From the NCBI GenBank assembly GCA_949840805.1, contig CATKXR010000013.1, positions 1 to 64,000 on the forward strand: a DNA stretch of 64,000 nucleotides, given 5' to 3'. Under the pieces are notes generated by a model. It searched no databases. It saw nothing but the letters and a program-made list of their open reading frames with translations, and was not told the DNA's origin. Position numbers and translations under genes: made by a program. Source of the DNA: an uncultured Lachnospiraceae bacterium. GTDB lineage: Bacteria; Bacillota; Clostridia; Lachnospirales; Lachnospiraceae. Numbering within the stretch: position 1 is the first letter of the stretch; each line of letters begins with the position of its first letter. Shown piece after piece: positions 52,715 to 61,963 of this stretch.

Positions 52715-52782
52715 TATACCCGTGAGCCAAATGATCTGCCGGCACAGGAATGATTTGGCAAATAAGTGCGCTCGCGAGCATA
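52715..52782. repeat. Imperfect palindromic repeat, copy 2
   Basis: The left arm TATACCCGTGAGCC plus ATGAT(C)TGCC matches copy 1 (11713) almost base for base, as does the right arm ATTTGGCAAATAAGT. The terminal palindrome is GCTCGCGAGC here against ACTCGCGAGT in copy 1, a paired change that keeps symmetry. The 25-odd central bases of copy 1 are missing. Its outer TTTATA reads TATAAA on the minus strand, right before the TPP aptamer. Confidence 0.75.
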
Positions 52783-52918
52783 ATCAAGTTTATCACAGCC
52801 TGTCCGGGAAGTCAATAGAAAAAATGGCGGCAACTGAAATGTCCGTGAACTGTAATGAATGTAATGCATTACGGGATAAAAGACAAAAGATATCGTTATT
52901 ATTGTAAAGAAAGAAGTC

Positions 52919-52947
52919 TTGAGGATTTCTCCAATATATGGTATGAT
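52919..52947 (+). promoter_or_regulatory. Promoter of the HD-GYP signalling gene
   Basis: TTGAGG (52919-52924) and TATGAT (52942-52947) are 17 bases apart, about 65 bases before the chosen start at 53014. The longer reading frame from 52855 would begin upstream of this promoter. Confidence 0.6.
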
Positions 52948-53013
52948 AAAATAGCCATATCAGATTGGGGCTGTTATGACGGACATGGTATTATAATGGA
53001 ATGGAGGAAATGT

Positions 53014-55695
53014 ATGGCACTTGCAGACAAAGCAAATATTGGATTGTCGGAAAGACGGATGGATCTGAAATTTCTGGCTAAGATGTCCAATAAGATGAGC
53101 ACTCCGATTAATGTAGTCCTTGGCAATAACGAGATGATCATGCGGGAAACCAGGGAAAGTCATACTGCAACTTATGCTATCGGGATCGAGGCGGCAGGGA
53201 AGTCGCTTTCACTGGTCGTAAGCAATATTTTGGAGCTTATGAATATGGATAACGGAACTCTGAAACTGGAGGAGACGCCATATTCTATCTTGTCGTTATT
53301 GCAGGATGTGATGTCGTATGCGGAGTATAATGCAGAAAAAAAGAATCTGGAGTTTCATCTGGAGATCGGCGAAAATTTGCCCCAGGAGCTGTCGGGAGAC
53401 TGCACAAGGCTGGCACAGGTATTGAATAACCTTTTGTCTAATGCGATCAAATATACCCAGGAAGGTTTTGTAGGGCTTTCTGTCAGATGGCAGGAACCGA
53501 AAGAAGGAGAGCCGGAGGATTCCGGCGTGTTGGTAGTGAAGGTAAGGGATAGCGGAATCGGGTTAGAGAAAGAGCAGATTGACCGGATCATGGAAAGCTT
53601 TTCCGATCTGGACGACCGGAGTGCCTGTAATATGGGACGGTCGGGTCTTGGTCTTCCTGTCGTGGCCCGGCTGCTGCATTATATGGGAACCCGCCTGAAG
53701 GTGGAGAGCAGCAAGAAGGGGAGTGTTTTTTCCTTCTGGCTCCCTCAAAAGATCGTGGACGCCACACCTATAGGAAAGCTGGAGAATGGAGAGGACGGCT
53801 ATGTCCTGCCCCAGATGCGTACAGATCGTGAATTTACGGCTCCGGATGCCAGAATTCTTGTGGTGGATGACAATGTGATGAACCTGGATTTGTTCCGGGG
53901 AATGTTAAAAGGGACAAAAATACAGATTGATACGGCATTTAATGGAGAAGATGCCATAAGACAGTTAAAGTGGAAAAAGTACCATATGGTCTTTCTGGAT
54001 CATATTATGCCTGTAATGGACGGCCTGGAGACCCTGGACCATATCCGGTCAGAAGGGCTGTGTCCGGGTACATCGATGGTTGTGCTTACGGCCAATATGA
54101 TTCCTGACGCAAGAAAGCATTATCAGGAAAAGGGATTTGACGATTATCTTCCCAAACCGATCAGCAGCAGGCAATTACATATGCTGGTAAGGAAGTATCT
54201 TCCGGAGGAACTGATTCAGGAGAAGAAGGATTCCCAGTCAGAGCCGCAGCCGGCGGAGCCTTGTCAGTCCGGCCAGAGCAGGCAGCCGTTTCTGGCAAGG
54301 ATCTCTCCGTTTTTGGATGTGGCAACCGGCATGTCTTATTTTGCCGATGACGAGGAATTTTATCAGGAGATGCTTCAATGTTACCTAGATAATAGTTCCT
54401 ATGAGGAAATTCAGGGGTGTTATGACAGGGAGGACTGGGAGAATTACCGGATTCTGGTACATGCATTAAAGAGTACTTCTCTCTCCATTGGCGCGGTGGA
54501 GCTTTCCGGCCAGGCCAAGGAAATGGAGATGGCGTCTAAAGAGTCCAGGATCATGGATATCCATGCAGGCCATGAGGCTATGATGAAAAATTACGGCCGC
54601 ATGATGGAAAAGATTCAGGAAGCCCTGGATGAGCCTGCCAATGTTCCGCAGACCTTTTTGCAGATTCCGGAAGAGAAGGCCAGTATTCTGGTGGTGGATG
54701 ATGATGTGATGAATCTGCGGATTGCGGAGAAGATGCTGGAAGAGCGGTATCATATCGACTGTGTTAAATCAGGAAGGGAGGCCTTGGGATTTTTGGAAGT
54801 CTCCATCCCTAATCTGATTCTTTTGGATCTGCATATGCCTGAGATGGACGGTTTTGAGGTTCTGGAACGGCTTCAGTCGGAAGAGCGCTACAAAAACATT
54901 CCCGTTATCTTTCTGACAGCGGACAATGACCGGGAGACAGAGGTGAAGGGTTTCCGGAAGGGCGCTTTGGATTTTATCATCAAACCTTTTATTGCGGACA
55001 TTATGATCTCCCGTGTGGACCGTATTCTGGAATTGAGCCGTCTGCAGAAGGATCTGCAGCGGGAGGTGGAGAAGCAGACAAGGACGGCGGAGGAGCGGCG
55101 CCAGAAGGTGGAGCGTCTGTCCGCCCAGATTATGAAGACCCTGGCAGGAACCATCGATGCAAAGGATAAATATACAAAGGGACATTCGTCAAGAGTGGCG
55201 GAATACGCGGTAAAGATTGCAAAGAAACTGGGTAAGTCGCAGAAGGAGCAGGACGACATTTACTATCTGGGGCTGCTGCATGATATCGGAAAGATCGGCA
55301 TTCCGGATGGGATCATTAACAAGACTACCAGGCTGACAGATAAAGAGTATGAGATCATCAAGACCCATTCTGTTATCGGGGCGGAGATCCTGGAGAATAT
55401 TTCGGAGCTGCCGGAGTTGGTCCTGGGGGCAAGATGGCACCATGAACGGTATGACGGGAGCGGATACCCGGACGGGCTGAAGGGTACGGAGATTCCTGAG
55501 ATGTCCAGGATCATCGGGGTTGCGGATGCCTATGATGCCATGACCTCCAACCGCAGTTACCGGGATGTGCTTCCCCAGCAGGTGGTACGGGGAGAGATTG
55601 AGAAGGGAAAAGGAAACCAGTTTGATCCTTTATTTGCAGACAAGATGCTTGAGTTGATTGATGAGGATACCGAGTATCAGATGAGGGAAATCTGA
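53014..55695 (+). CDS. Soluble hybrid signalling protein: kinase-like, REC, HPt, REC, HD-GYP (893 aa)
   Basis: ATG 53014 follows GGAGGA. Residues 16-90 resemble a dimerisation/phospho-acceptor domain, but the H-box reads AKMSNKMSTPIN, with Asn26 where the His should be. The ATPase domain (about 130-260) keeps NNLLSNAIKYT, DSGIGL and GRSGLGL. REC1 has Asp329 (VFLDHIMPVMDG), the HPt domain His483 (LVHALKST), and REC2 Asp605 (LLDLHMPEMDGF). The end is an HD-GYP phosphodiesterase (HSSRVAEYA, LLHDIGKIGIP, HHERYDGSGYPDGL) with H756-D757, which should hydrolyse cyclic-di-GMP. No membrane segment or sensor domain is visible. It may be phosphorylated by another kinase. Confidence 0.9.
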   Translation: MALADKANIGLSERRMDLKFLAKMSNKMSTPINVVLGNNEMIMRETRESHTATYAIGIEAAGKSLSLVVSNILELMNMDNGTLKLEETPYSILSLLQDVMSYAEYNAEKKNLEFHLEIGENLPQELSGDCTRLAQVLNNLLSNAIKYTQEGFVGLSVRWQEPKEGEPEDSGVLVVKVRDSGIGLEKEQIDRIMESFSDLDDRSACNMGRSGLGLPVVARLLHYMGTRLKVESSKKGSVFSFWLPQKIVDATPIGKLENGEDGYVLPQMRTDREFTAPDARILVVDDNVMNLDLFRGMLKGTKIQIDTAFNGEDAIRQLKWKKYHMVFLDHIMPVMDGLETLDHIRSEGLCPGTSMVVLTANMIPDARKHYQEKGFDDYLPKPISSRQLHMLVRKYLPEELIQEKKDSQSEPQPAEPCQSGQSRQPFLARISPFLDVATGMSYFADDEEFYQEMLQCYLDNSSYEEIQGCYDREDWENYRILVHALKSTSLSIGAVELSGQAKEMEMASKESRIMDIHAGHEAMMKNYGRMMEKIQEALDEPANVPQTFLQIPEEKASILVVDDDVMNLRIAEKMLEERYHIDCVKSGREALGFLEVSIPNLILLDLHMPEMDGFEVLERLQSEERYKNIPVIFLTADNDRETEVKGFRKGALDFIIKPFIADIMISRVDRILELSRLQKDLQREVEKQTRTAEERRQKVERLSAQIMKTLAGTIDAKDKYTKGHSSRVAEYAVKIAKKLGKSQKEQDDIYYLGLLHDIGKIGIPDGIINKTTRLTDKEYEIIKTHSVIGAEILENISELPELVLGARWHHERYDGSGYPDGLKGTEIPEMSRIIGVADAYDAMTSNRSYRDVLPQQVVRGEIEKGKGNQFDPLFADKMLELIDEDTEYQMREI

Positions 55696-55741
55696 CAGGA
55701 AAAAAGGCGGCTGCCGGGATTTAAAAGAGCCGCAAAAACAG

Positions 55742-55778
55742 AAACGCTGCCGCAGACAGAAAAGCGGCAGCGTTTTTT
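55742..55778. terminator. Intrinsic terminator between convergent genes
   Basis: AAACGCTGCCGC (55742-55753) pairs perfectly with GCGGCAGCGTTT (55764-55775), and the T-run continues to 55778. The minus strand has CTGTTTTTG after the stem. A further small hairpin (GCGGCT/AGCCGC) lies upstream near 55707-55733. Confidence 0.88.
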
Positions 55779-55780
55779 GA

Positions 55781-56116
55781 TTAAAATTTTTCATAGCGTT
55801 CCACATCGGTCACAAAGATCGTGGCGCCCCCCAGCTCTACATTCACAGGTATCATCATATAACCGGCGGAGATGGAGCTGATATTAGGTGAGGGGATGTC
55901 ACAAGTAATCTTCTGGCGTTTTCCGCAGGTCTCCCGAATGAGATGGATGGCGTCATCGACCCGTTCTTCATCCGTACCGATCATCAGGGTTGCATTCCCC
56001 TTTTTCAAGAAGCCGCCGGTGGTGGCAAGCTTGGTCACGCTGAATTGGTGCTCGTTCAGCACGTCTGTTACCCGGTTGCCGTCATCGGAGCTTACAATTG
56101 CATAAATAATTTTCAT
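55781..56116 (-). CDS. darA: Cyclic-di-AMP receptor, PII-like (111 aa)
   Basis: The protein matches the DUF970/DarA (PstA) family: MKIIYAIVSSDDGNRVTDVLNEHQF, TKLATTGGFLKKGNATLMIG, ISAGYMMIPVNVELGGATIFV. These trimers have a PII-like fold and bind cyclic-di-AMP through the TTGGFL and GGATIFV regions. The effector output is poorly known. The ATG at 56116 lies six bases after GGAGGT; a GTG two codons upstream is directly adjacent to that site and so unlikely. Confidence 0.93.
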   Translation of the reverse strand: MKIIYAIVSSDDGNRVTDVLNEHQFSVTKLATTGGFLKKGNATLMIGTDEERVDDAIHLIRETCGKRQKITCDIPSPNISSISAGYMMIPVNVELGGATIFVTDVERYEKF

Positions 56117-56229
56117 AGCCACACCTCCATTAAAAAATCTGACTATATCTTAACATAGATCGGATTGTGTGTAAATAAATTTACGATTTTTGGCAGTAAG
56201 AAAAAACAGTACTAAAAATGAGGGAATCA

Positions 56230-56238
56230 TGATATAAT
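56230..56238 (+). promoter_or_regulatory. Extended -10 promoter of the dgt-dnaG-rpoD block
   Basis: TGATATAAT is an extended -10 element. No good -35 lies 17 bases upstream, as is usual for this class. It is about 68 bases before dgt. Confidence 0.55.
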
Positions 56239-56305
56239 GAACATAAGAGAGAGAATATGTGCGTTTTAGGAAAAGGGGTTCAAAAGTACAAAAGGGGGAG
56301 AGCGG

Positions 56306-57313
56306 ATGAATATCAGGGAAGCCCAGGAGGCATGGGAAGCCGAATATCTTAGCCCCTATGCGGCTCTGAGCAGGGATACAAAAGGGCGGGATGTACCAGA
56401 GCCTTTATGCGATATCCGCCCGGAGTATCAGAGAGACCGGGACAGGATTCTGCACAGCAAGGCATTTCGCAGGCTGAAGCATAAGACACAGGTGTTTCTG
56501 GCTCCGGAAGGAGATCATTACCGGACACGTCTGACCCATACCCTGGAAGTGTCACAGATAGCCAGAACCATTGCCCGGGCCCTTCGGATGAATGAAAACC
56601 TGACAGAGGCCATCGCTTTAGGCCACGACCTGGGCCATACGCCTTTTGGACATTCGGGAGAGAAGATTCTGGATGAATTGTGTCCGGACGGTTTTGCCCA
56701 TTACCGGCAAAGCGTGAGGGTGGTGGAGGTTCTTGAAAAGGACGGGGAAGGGCTCAATCTGACAAAAGAGGTACGGGACGGGATCTTAAACCATCGGACC
56801 AGCGGAAGTCCTTCTACTCTGGAAGGATGTATTGTTCGTCTTTCCGATAAGATCGCCTACATAAATCATGACATTGATGATGCCATTCGGGGGAGGATCT
56901 TTAAGGAGGAGGACATTCCGGGGGATTTTACGGCCATGCTGGGCCACAGTGTCAGGGAACGTCTGAACACGATGGTCCATGATATTATTGAAAGCAGCAT
57001 GGATATGCCGGAGATCAGGATGTCGCCAGGCATGCAGGAAGCCATGCAGGGACTGCGCGCCTGGCTGTTTGAACATATGTATCTGAACGAGATTCCCAAG
57101 GCGGAGGAGAAAAAAGCCCAGCAGCTTATCGGTTTTTTATACAACCATTATCTGGGACATCCCGGAGAGCTTCCGGAAGAATACCGGCTGATGATGGAGC
57201 GGCGCGGGGAAAAAAAGGAGTGGGTAGTCTGCGATTATATTGCAGGCATGAGCGACAGCTATGCCATTTACAAATTTGAGGAGCTGTTTGTGCCGCAGGC
57301 ATGGAAGGATTGA
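56306..57313 (+). CDS. dgt: Deoxyguanosinetriphosphate triphosphohydrolase-like protein
   Basis: An HD-domain dNTPase: TRLTHTLEVSQIARTIARAL supplies the first His, and GHDLGHTPFGHSGE the HD pair and active-site residues. FRRLKHKTQVF at the N-terminus and IVRLSDKIAYINHDIDDA are further family blocks. The 335-residue length fits the short Firmicute type. It heads a block with dnaG and rpoD, an order common in Lachnospiraceae and suited to balancing nucleotide pools with replication. GGGGGAG precedes the ATG. Confidence 0.94.
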   Translation: MNIREAQEAWEAEYLSPYAALSRDTKGRDVPEPLCDIRPEYQRDRDRILHSKAFRRLKHKTQVFLAPEGDHYRTRLTHTLEVSQIARTIARALRMNENLTEAIALGHDLGHTPFGHSGEKILDELCPDGFAHYRQSVRVVEVLEKDGEGLNLTKEVRDGILNHRTSGSPSTLEGCIVRLSDKIAYINHDIDDAIRGRIFKEEDIPGDFTAMLGHSVRERLNTMVHDIIESSMDMPEIRMSPGMQEAMQGLRAWLFEHMYLNEIPKAEEKKAQQLIGFLYNHYLGHPGELPEEYRLMMERRGEKKEWVVCDYIAGMSDSYAIYKFEELFVPQAWKD

Positions 57314-57405
57314 GGCGACTGTGAAAGCGTGAGAGGATAACAGGCTAAGGCGGCCTGTTGAGAAAGTAAAACAGTTTGCCGGGGACAGGCAGAAAGGAGT
57401 ACTTC

Positions 57406-59184
57406 ATGTATTATCCGGAGGAGATCATCGAAGAGGTGAGGATGAGAAATGATATTGTCGATGTGATTTCAGGCTATGTGAAGCTGCAGAAAAAGGGCAG
57501 CAATTATTTTGGCCTGTGTCCCTTCCACAATGAGAAGTCGCCGTCTTTTTCGGTATCGCCTGACAAGCAGATGTATTACTGCTTCGGATGCGGGGCAGGG
57601 GGGAACGCCATCACTTTTGTGATGGAATATGAAAACTTTACTTTTACAGAGACTTTGAAGCTTCTGGCAGACCGGGCAGGGGTGAAGCTGCCGGAGGCAG
57701 AGTATACGAAGGAAGAACGGGAGAAGGCGGACCGGCGTTCCACATTGCTGGAGATTAATAAGCTGGCAGCCAATTATTTCTATTACCAGCTTCGGCAGCC
57801 CCAGGGAAAGGCCGGATATGAGTATTTTAAAAGGCGGGAACTGACAGATGAGACGATCCGGCGGTTTGGCCTGGGATATTCCAATAAGACCAGCAACGAC
57901 TTGTACCAATATTTAAGGTCAAAAGGATATCGGGATGAGATTTTGAAAGAAAGCGGCCTCGTGACCATAGAGGAGCGGGGTACTTACGATAAATTCTGGA
58001 ACCGGGTCATGTTTCCCATTATGGATGTGAACAGCCGGGTGATAGGTTTTGGAGGCAGGGTTATGGGAGACGGGGAACCTAAATATTTAAATTCCCCGGA
58101 GACTTTTGTTTTTGATAAGAGCCGGAATCTTTATGGGATGAACTATGCACGGACAAGCAGGGAGAAATGTCTGCTGGTCTGTGAGGGCTATATGGATGTG
58201 ATTGCCCTGCATCAGGCAGGATTTACCAACGGTGTGGCATCCCTTGGGACGGCATTTACATCCCAGCATGCAATGCTGCTGAAACGGTACACACAGCAGG
58301 TAGTGCTGACTTATGACAGCGATGGCGCGGGGGTGAAAGCTGCCCTGCGTGCTATCCCGATTTTGAAAGATGCAGGGATCTCGGCCCGGGTACTGGATAT
58401 GAAACCTTATAAGGATCCGGATGAATTCATTAAAAATATGGGAGCCGAGGCTTTTCAGGAAAGAATAGACCAGGCTAAGAACAGCTTTCTGTTTGAGATT
58501 GAGGTGCTTAAGAGAGACTATCAGGTGGAAGATCCGGAACAGAAGACCCGGTTTTACAATGCCGTGGCGGAGAAACTTCTGGAATTTGACGAAGCCCTGG
58601 AGCGGGATAACTACATTCAGGCAGTGGCCAGGGAACAGATGATTCCTTATGAGGATCTCCGGCGTCTGGTGAACCGGCTGGGAAGTATGCCGGGGGCGGC
58701 TCAGAAAGCGGTACAGGCAAGAGCGTCGCAGACCGGCCGAATGGAGAGGCAGACGGACCGGAAGAAAGAGAAAGACGATGGTATTAAGAGGGCGCAGAGA
58801 CTTTTACTGACATGGCTCATAGAAAAAAAGGAATTGTTCGGGAAGGTGGAAGGGATCATCCGGCCGGCGGATTTTACGGAACCGCTCTACCGGCAGACAG
58901 CAGAACTGGTATTTGCAGGATACCATGAGGGGGAGGTAAATCCTGCAAAAATCCTGAATCATTTTATCAATGATGAAGAACAATACAAGGAAGTAGCCAG
59001 GCTGTTTCATGCCAGGCTGGAGGAAGCTTTGGGGAATGAAGAGCAGAACAAAGCCATTTCTGAAATCGTGTACCGGGTAAAAAAGAACAGCCTGGATCAG
59101 GCCAGCCGGAATGCGTCGGATATAGGCGAGCTTCAGAGAATCATTAAGGAACAGGCAGAACTGAGAAAGATTTCGGTTTTTTGA
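57406..59184 (+). CDS. dnaG: DNA primase
   Basis: DnaG makes RNA primers at the replication fork. A CHC2 zinc-binding domain opens the protein (CPFHNEKSPSFSVSP, YYCFGCGAGG). The catalytic core carries the TOPRIM motifs LVCEGYMDVIAL and YDSDGAG, and the C-terminal helical domain should bind DnaB helicase. The ATG at 57406 follows AAAGGAG; ten upstream in-frame residues are unlike the family. Confidence 0.96.
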   Translation: MYYPEEIIEEVRMRNDIVDVISGYVKLQKKGSNYFGLCPFHNEKSPSFSVSPDKQMYYCFGCGAGGNAITFVMEYENFTFTETLKLLADRAGVKLPEAEYTKEEREKADRRSTLLEINKLAANYFYYQLRQPQGKAGYEYFKRRELTDETIRRFGLGYSNKTSNDLYQYLRSKGYRDEILKESGLVTIEERGTYDKFWNRVMFPIMDVNSRVIGFGGRVMGDGEPKYLNSPETFVFDKSRNLYGMNYARTSREKCLLVCEGYMDVIALHQAGFTNGVASLGTAFTSQHAMLLKRYTQQVVLTYDSDGAGVKAALRAIPILKDAGISARVLDMKPYKDPDEFIKNMGAEAFQERIDQAKNSFLFEIEVLKRDYQVEDPEQKTRFYNAVAEKLLEFDEALERDNYIQAVAREQMIPYEDLRRLVNRLGSMPGAAQKAVQARASQTGRMERQTDRKKEKDDGIKRAQRLLLTWLIEKKELFGKVEGIIRPADFTEPLYRQTAELVFAGYHEGEVNPAKILNHFINDEEQYKEVARLFHARLEEALGNEEQNKAISEIVYRVKKNSLDQASRNASDIGELQRIIKEQAELRKISVF

Positions 59185-59275
59185 TTGTGGCAGCCAGGAT
59201 TTTCGGACTGCAGTGATACAGAAGTAACAGTTTACGAGGCTATCAGACTGTTACATACAGGAAAGGCGGACAGAG

Positions 59276-60394
59276 ATGGAAGAACGTACACAGACACTGG
59301 AGGAAAAGCTGATCTTGTTGCTGGAAACAGCCAGGAAGAAAAAGAACGTGTTGGAAAACCGGGAAATTCTGGACTTTTTTCGTGGTGAAATCTTAGACCC
59401 GGATAAACTGGACAGGATTTACGATTTTTTGGACCGGAATAAAGTGGACGTGCTGCGGATGGAAGAGGAAGAGGATATTGACCCGGAACTTTTTTTAGAA
59501 GAGGAAATAGAAGACGGGGAAGATATCAACGTGGAGGAGATCGACCTGTCTGTTCCGGACGGCGTGGGGGTGGAGGATCCGGTCCGGATGTATTTAAAGG
59601 AGATCGGCAAGATCCAGCTTTTGTCTATGGAGGAGGAGATTGAGCTGGCAAAGAGGATGGAGCAGGGAGATAAAGAGGCTGCAAAGCAGCTTGCAGAAGC
59701 CAATCTGCGGCTGGTAGTCAGCATTGCCAAGCGGTATGTGGGCAGGGGAATGCAGTTTCTTGACCTGATCCAGGAGGGAAACTTAGGGCTCATAAAGGCG
59801 GTGGAAAAGTTTGATTACCGGAAAGGCTATAAGTTCAGCACTTATGCTACCTGGTGGATTCGCCAGGCTATTACCCGGTCTATTGCGGACCAGGCAAGAA
59901 CCATCCGGATTCCGGTACACATGGTAGAAACTATTAACCGCCTGATCCGCACCCAAAGGCAGCTTGTCCAGGAGCTGGGGCGGGAGCCGTCAGTGGAGGA
60001 GATCGCGGCCAGGATGGATCTGCCCCCCGAGCGGGTGAGCGAGATCCAAAAGATCGCACAGGAGCCGGTTTCTTTAGAAACGCCTATCGGGGAGGAGGAG
60101 GACAGCCATCTGGGAGATTTTATCCAGGACGACCAGGTGGCAGTGCCGGCGGACCAGGCTACCTTTACTTTGCTGCGGGAACAGCTTATGGAAGCGCTGG
60201 AGACATTGACGGAGCGGGAACAAAAGGTGCTGCGGCTGCGGTTTGGTCTGGACGACGGCAGACCCAGGACCTTGGAGGAAGTCGGTAAGGTATTCTGCGT
60301 TACCAGAGAACGGATCCGGCAGATAGAGGCAAAAGCCCTTCGGAAACTGCGTCATCCCACCAGAAGCAAGAAGCTGAAGGACTATTTGGATTAA
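59276..60394 (+). CDS. rpoD: RNA polymerase primary sigma factor
   Basis: The main sigma factor has an acidic region 1.1 (to about 95), region 1.2 ([16 protein letters not shown]), region 2 with the -10-reading helices ([17 protein letters not shown]), region 3 ([11 protein letters not shown]) and region 4 with the -35-reading helix ([17 protein letters not shown]). The 372-residue length is normal for Firmicutes. It follows dnaG by 91 bases, the classic macromolecular-synthesis pairing. Confidence 0.97.
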   Translation: MEERTQTLEEKLILLLETARKKKNVLENREILDFFRGEILDPDKLDRIYDFLDRNKVDVLRMEEEEDIDPELFLEEEIEDGEDINVEEIDLSVPDGVGVEDPVRMYLKEIGKIQLLSMEEEIELAKRMEQGDKEAAKQLAEANLRLVVSIAKRYVGRGMQFLDLIQEGNLGLIKAVEKFDYRKGYKFSTYATWWIRQAITRSIADQARTIRIPVHMVETINRLIRTQRQLVQELGREPSVEEIAARMDLPPERVSEIQKIAQEPVSLETPIGEEEDSHLGDFIQDDQVAVPADQATFTLLREQLMEALETLTEREQKVLRLRFGLDDGRPRTLEEVGKVFCVTRERIRQIEAKALRKLRHPTRSKKLKDYLD

Positions 60395-60407
60395 AGGGTG
60401 GCAGGAA

Positions 60408-61148
60408 ATGAAGCTGTCAAAAAGACTGGAGGCAATCATAGGTATGGCGTCCCAATGGGCATCCTGCCATGGAGACGGACTTTCCATGGCAGATGTAGGC
60501 ACAGATCACGGGTTTGTGCCGATTTGCCTGGTGGAACGGGATATTGTAAAGAGAGCGTTGGCTATGGATATAGGAGAGGGGCCTCTTCTGCGGGCCAGAG
60601 AGCATGTGCGTGAGAGAGGATTGGAGGACAGGATCCAATTGCGGCTCAGTGACGGCCTGGAGCGTCTCTCCCCCCAAGAAGCAGATCTGGTGGTCATTGC
60701 CGGGATGGGGGGCGAGCTGATGCTCAAGATATTAAAAAACGGAAATCATGTAAGGCAGTCTGTCAAAGGGTGGATTTTTTCACCCCAGTCGGAGCTTTCA
60801 GCATTTCGCCGGGGGCTGAAGGAACTGGGTCTTGCGATACAAGACGAGGTGATGGTAGAGGAAGACGGGAAGTATTATGTGGTGATGACGGCAGAAAAAG
60901 GAGACATGGAGGAGGATTACTGTTATCGATACGGGGAGGTTCTGATCAGAAAGAAAGATCCGGTTTTAGGAAAATTTCTGGAAAGGGAGCTCAGGCAGCT
61001 TTCCATGATCCGGAAAAAACTTTTAGATTGCGGGACAGAGACGGCGAAAAGAAGGCTTGATCAGATAGAGAAAAAGATTCAGGAGGCAGAAGCGGCGCGG
61101 GAGCGTCTGGAAAGAGATAATACCAAAACGAGACAGAGGAGATTTTGA
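60408..61148 (+). CDS. trmK: tRNA (adenine(22)-N1)-methyltransferase
   Basis: TrmK methylates A22 in the D-arm of tRNAs. The SAM-binding motif is ADVGTDHGFVPI, and VVIAGMGGELM follows as the family-specific loop. FSPQSELSAFRRGL and a C-terminal coiled coil complete the pattern. It begins 14 bases after rpoD and its stop is one base before the next start, so it lies firmly within the operon. Confidence 0.94.
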   Translation: MKLSKRLEAIIGMASQWASCHGDGLSMADVGTDHGFVPICLVERDIVKRALAMDIGEGPLLRAREHVRERGLEDRIQLRLSDGLERLSPQEADLVVIAGMGGELMLKILKNGNHVRQSVKGWIFSPQSELSAFRRGLKELGLAIQDEVMVEEDGKYYVVMTAEKGDMEEDYCYRYGEVLIRKKDPVLGKFLERELRQLSMIRKKLLDCGTETAKRRLDQIEKKIQEAEAARERLERDNTKTRQRRF

Positions 61149-61149
61149 G

Positions 61150-61947
61150 ATGACATGCAGGGAACTGATGAGAAAGCTGGAGGAGCTGGCCCCGCTTGAA
61201 TATGCCTGTGAGTGGGACAATCCGGGATTTCTGGCAGGACGCGGGGATAAGGAGATCCGCAAGGTTTTTGTGGCTTTGGACGCCACAGACGAGGTGGTGG
61301 AGGCAGCCATAAGATATGGGGCGGATCTTTTGCTGACCCATCATCCGCTGATATTCAAAGCACTGAAAAAAGTCAATGATGAGGATTTTATCAGCAGGCG
61401 GATTCTGCGTCTGATCCAGGCTGATGTCTGTTATGTGGCCATGCATACAAATTTTGACATAGCCCCGGGATGCATGGCAGACCTGGCGGCAGAGCGTCTG
61501 GGACTTTTGGCAGAGAGGCCCCTTGAGGTGACTGGAGAAAAGGATGGTATCCCTGTAGGGGTGGGAAAAGCAGGCCATTTGAGAAGGCCTGTGGCGATAA
61601 AAGAGCTGGCAGAGCTTGTGAAGGAAAGGTTCGGCCTGCCTTTTGTGACGGTTTACGGCCTGGAACAGGTGACAGAGCCGATAACCCGGGTTGCCGTCTC
61701 GCCGGGAGCAGGCGGCAGTATGGTCAGACATGGAATCGCCTGGGGAGCCCAGGTGCTGATAACAGGAGATATCGGGCATCACAGCGGAATCGATGCGGCG
61801 GCCCAGGGGATGGCTGTGATCGATGCAGGACATTATGGTTTGGAACATATATTTATGCCGTTTATGAAGGAGTACTTACAGGGATTGCCAGGAAGGGAGC
61901 TTCAGGTGGAAACGGAGGATAAAAACCTGCCGGTAAAAGTTCTGTGA
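61150..61947 (+). CDS. Nif3-like dinuclear metal-centre protein (265 aa)
   Basis: The NIF3/DUF34 metal ligands are present: LTHHPLIF, AMHTNFD and the C-terminal GDIGHHSGIDAA with DAGHYGLEH. These proteins form hexameric rings with two metals per subunit. GTP cyclohydrolase I activity has been proposed for some, but the cellular role is uncertain. Its position directly behind trmK is conserved in many Firmicutes. The inserted PII-like domain seen in longer YqfO proteins is absent. Confidence 0.93.
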   Translation: MTCRELMRKLEELAPLEYACEWDNPGFLAGRGDKEIRKVFVALDATDEVVEAAIRYGADLLLTHHPLIFKALKKVNDEDFISRRILRLIQADVCYVAMHTNFDIAPGCMADLAAERLGLLAERPLEVTGEKDGIPVGVGKAGHLRRPVAIKELAELVKERFGLPFVTVYGLEQVTEPITRVAVSPGAGGSMVRHGIAWGAQVLITGDIGHHSGIDAAAQGMAVIDAGHYGLEHIFMPFMKEYLQGLPGRELQVETEDKNLPVKVL

Positions 61948-61963
61948 AAAAAGGAGGGTAAGT

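Noticed and set aside
52855-53013. N-terminal extension of the HD-GYP protein
   Set aside because: The promoter at 52919-52947 lies inside it, and GGAGGA precedes the ATG at 53014.
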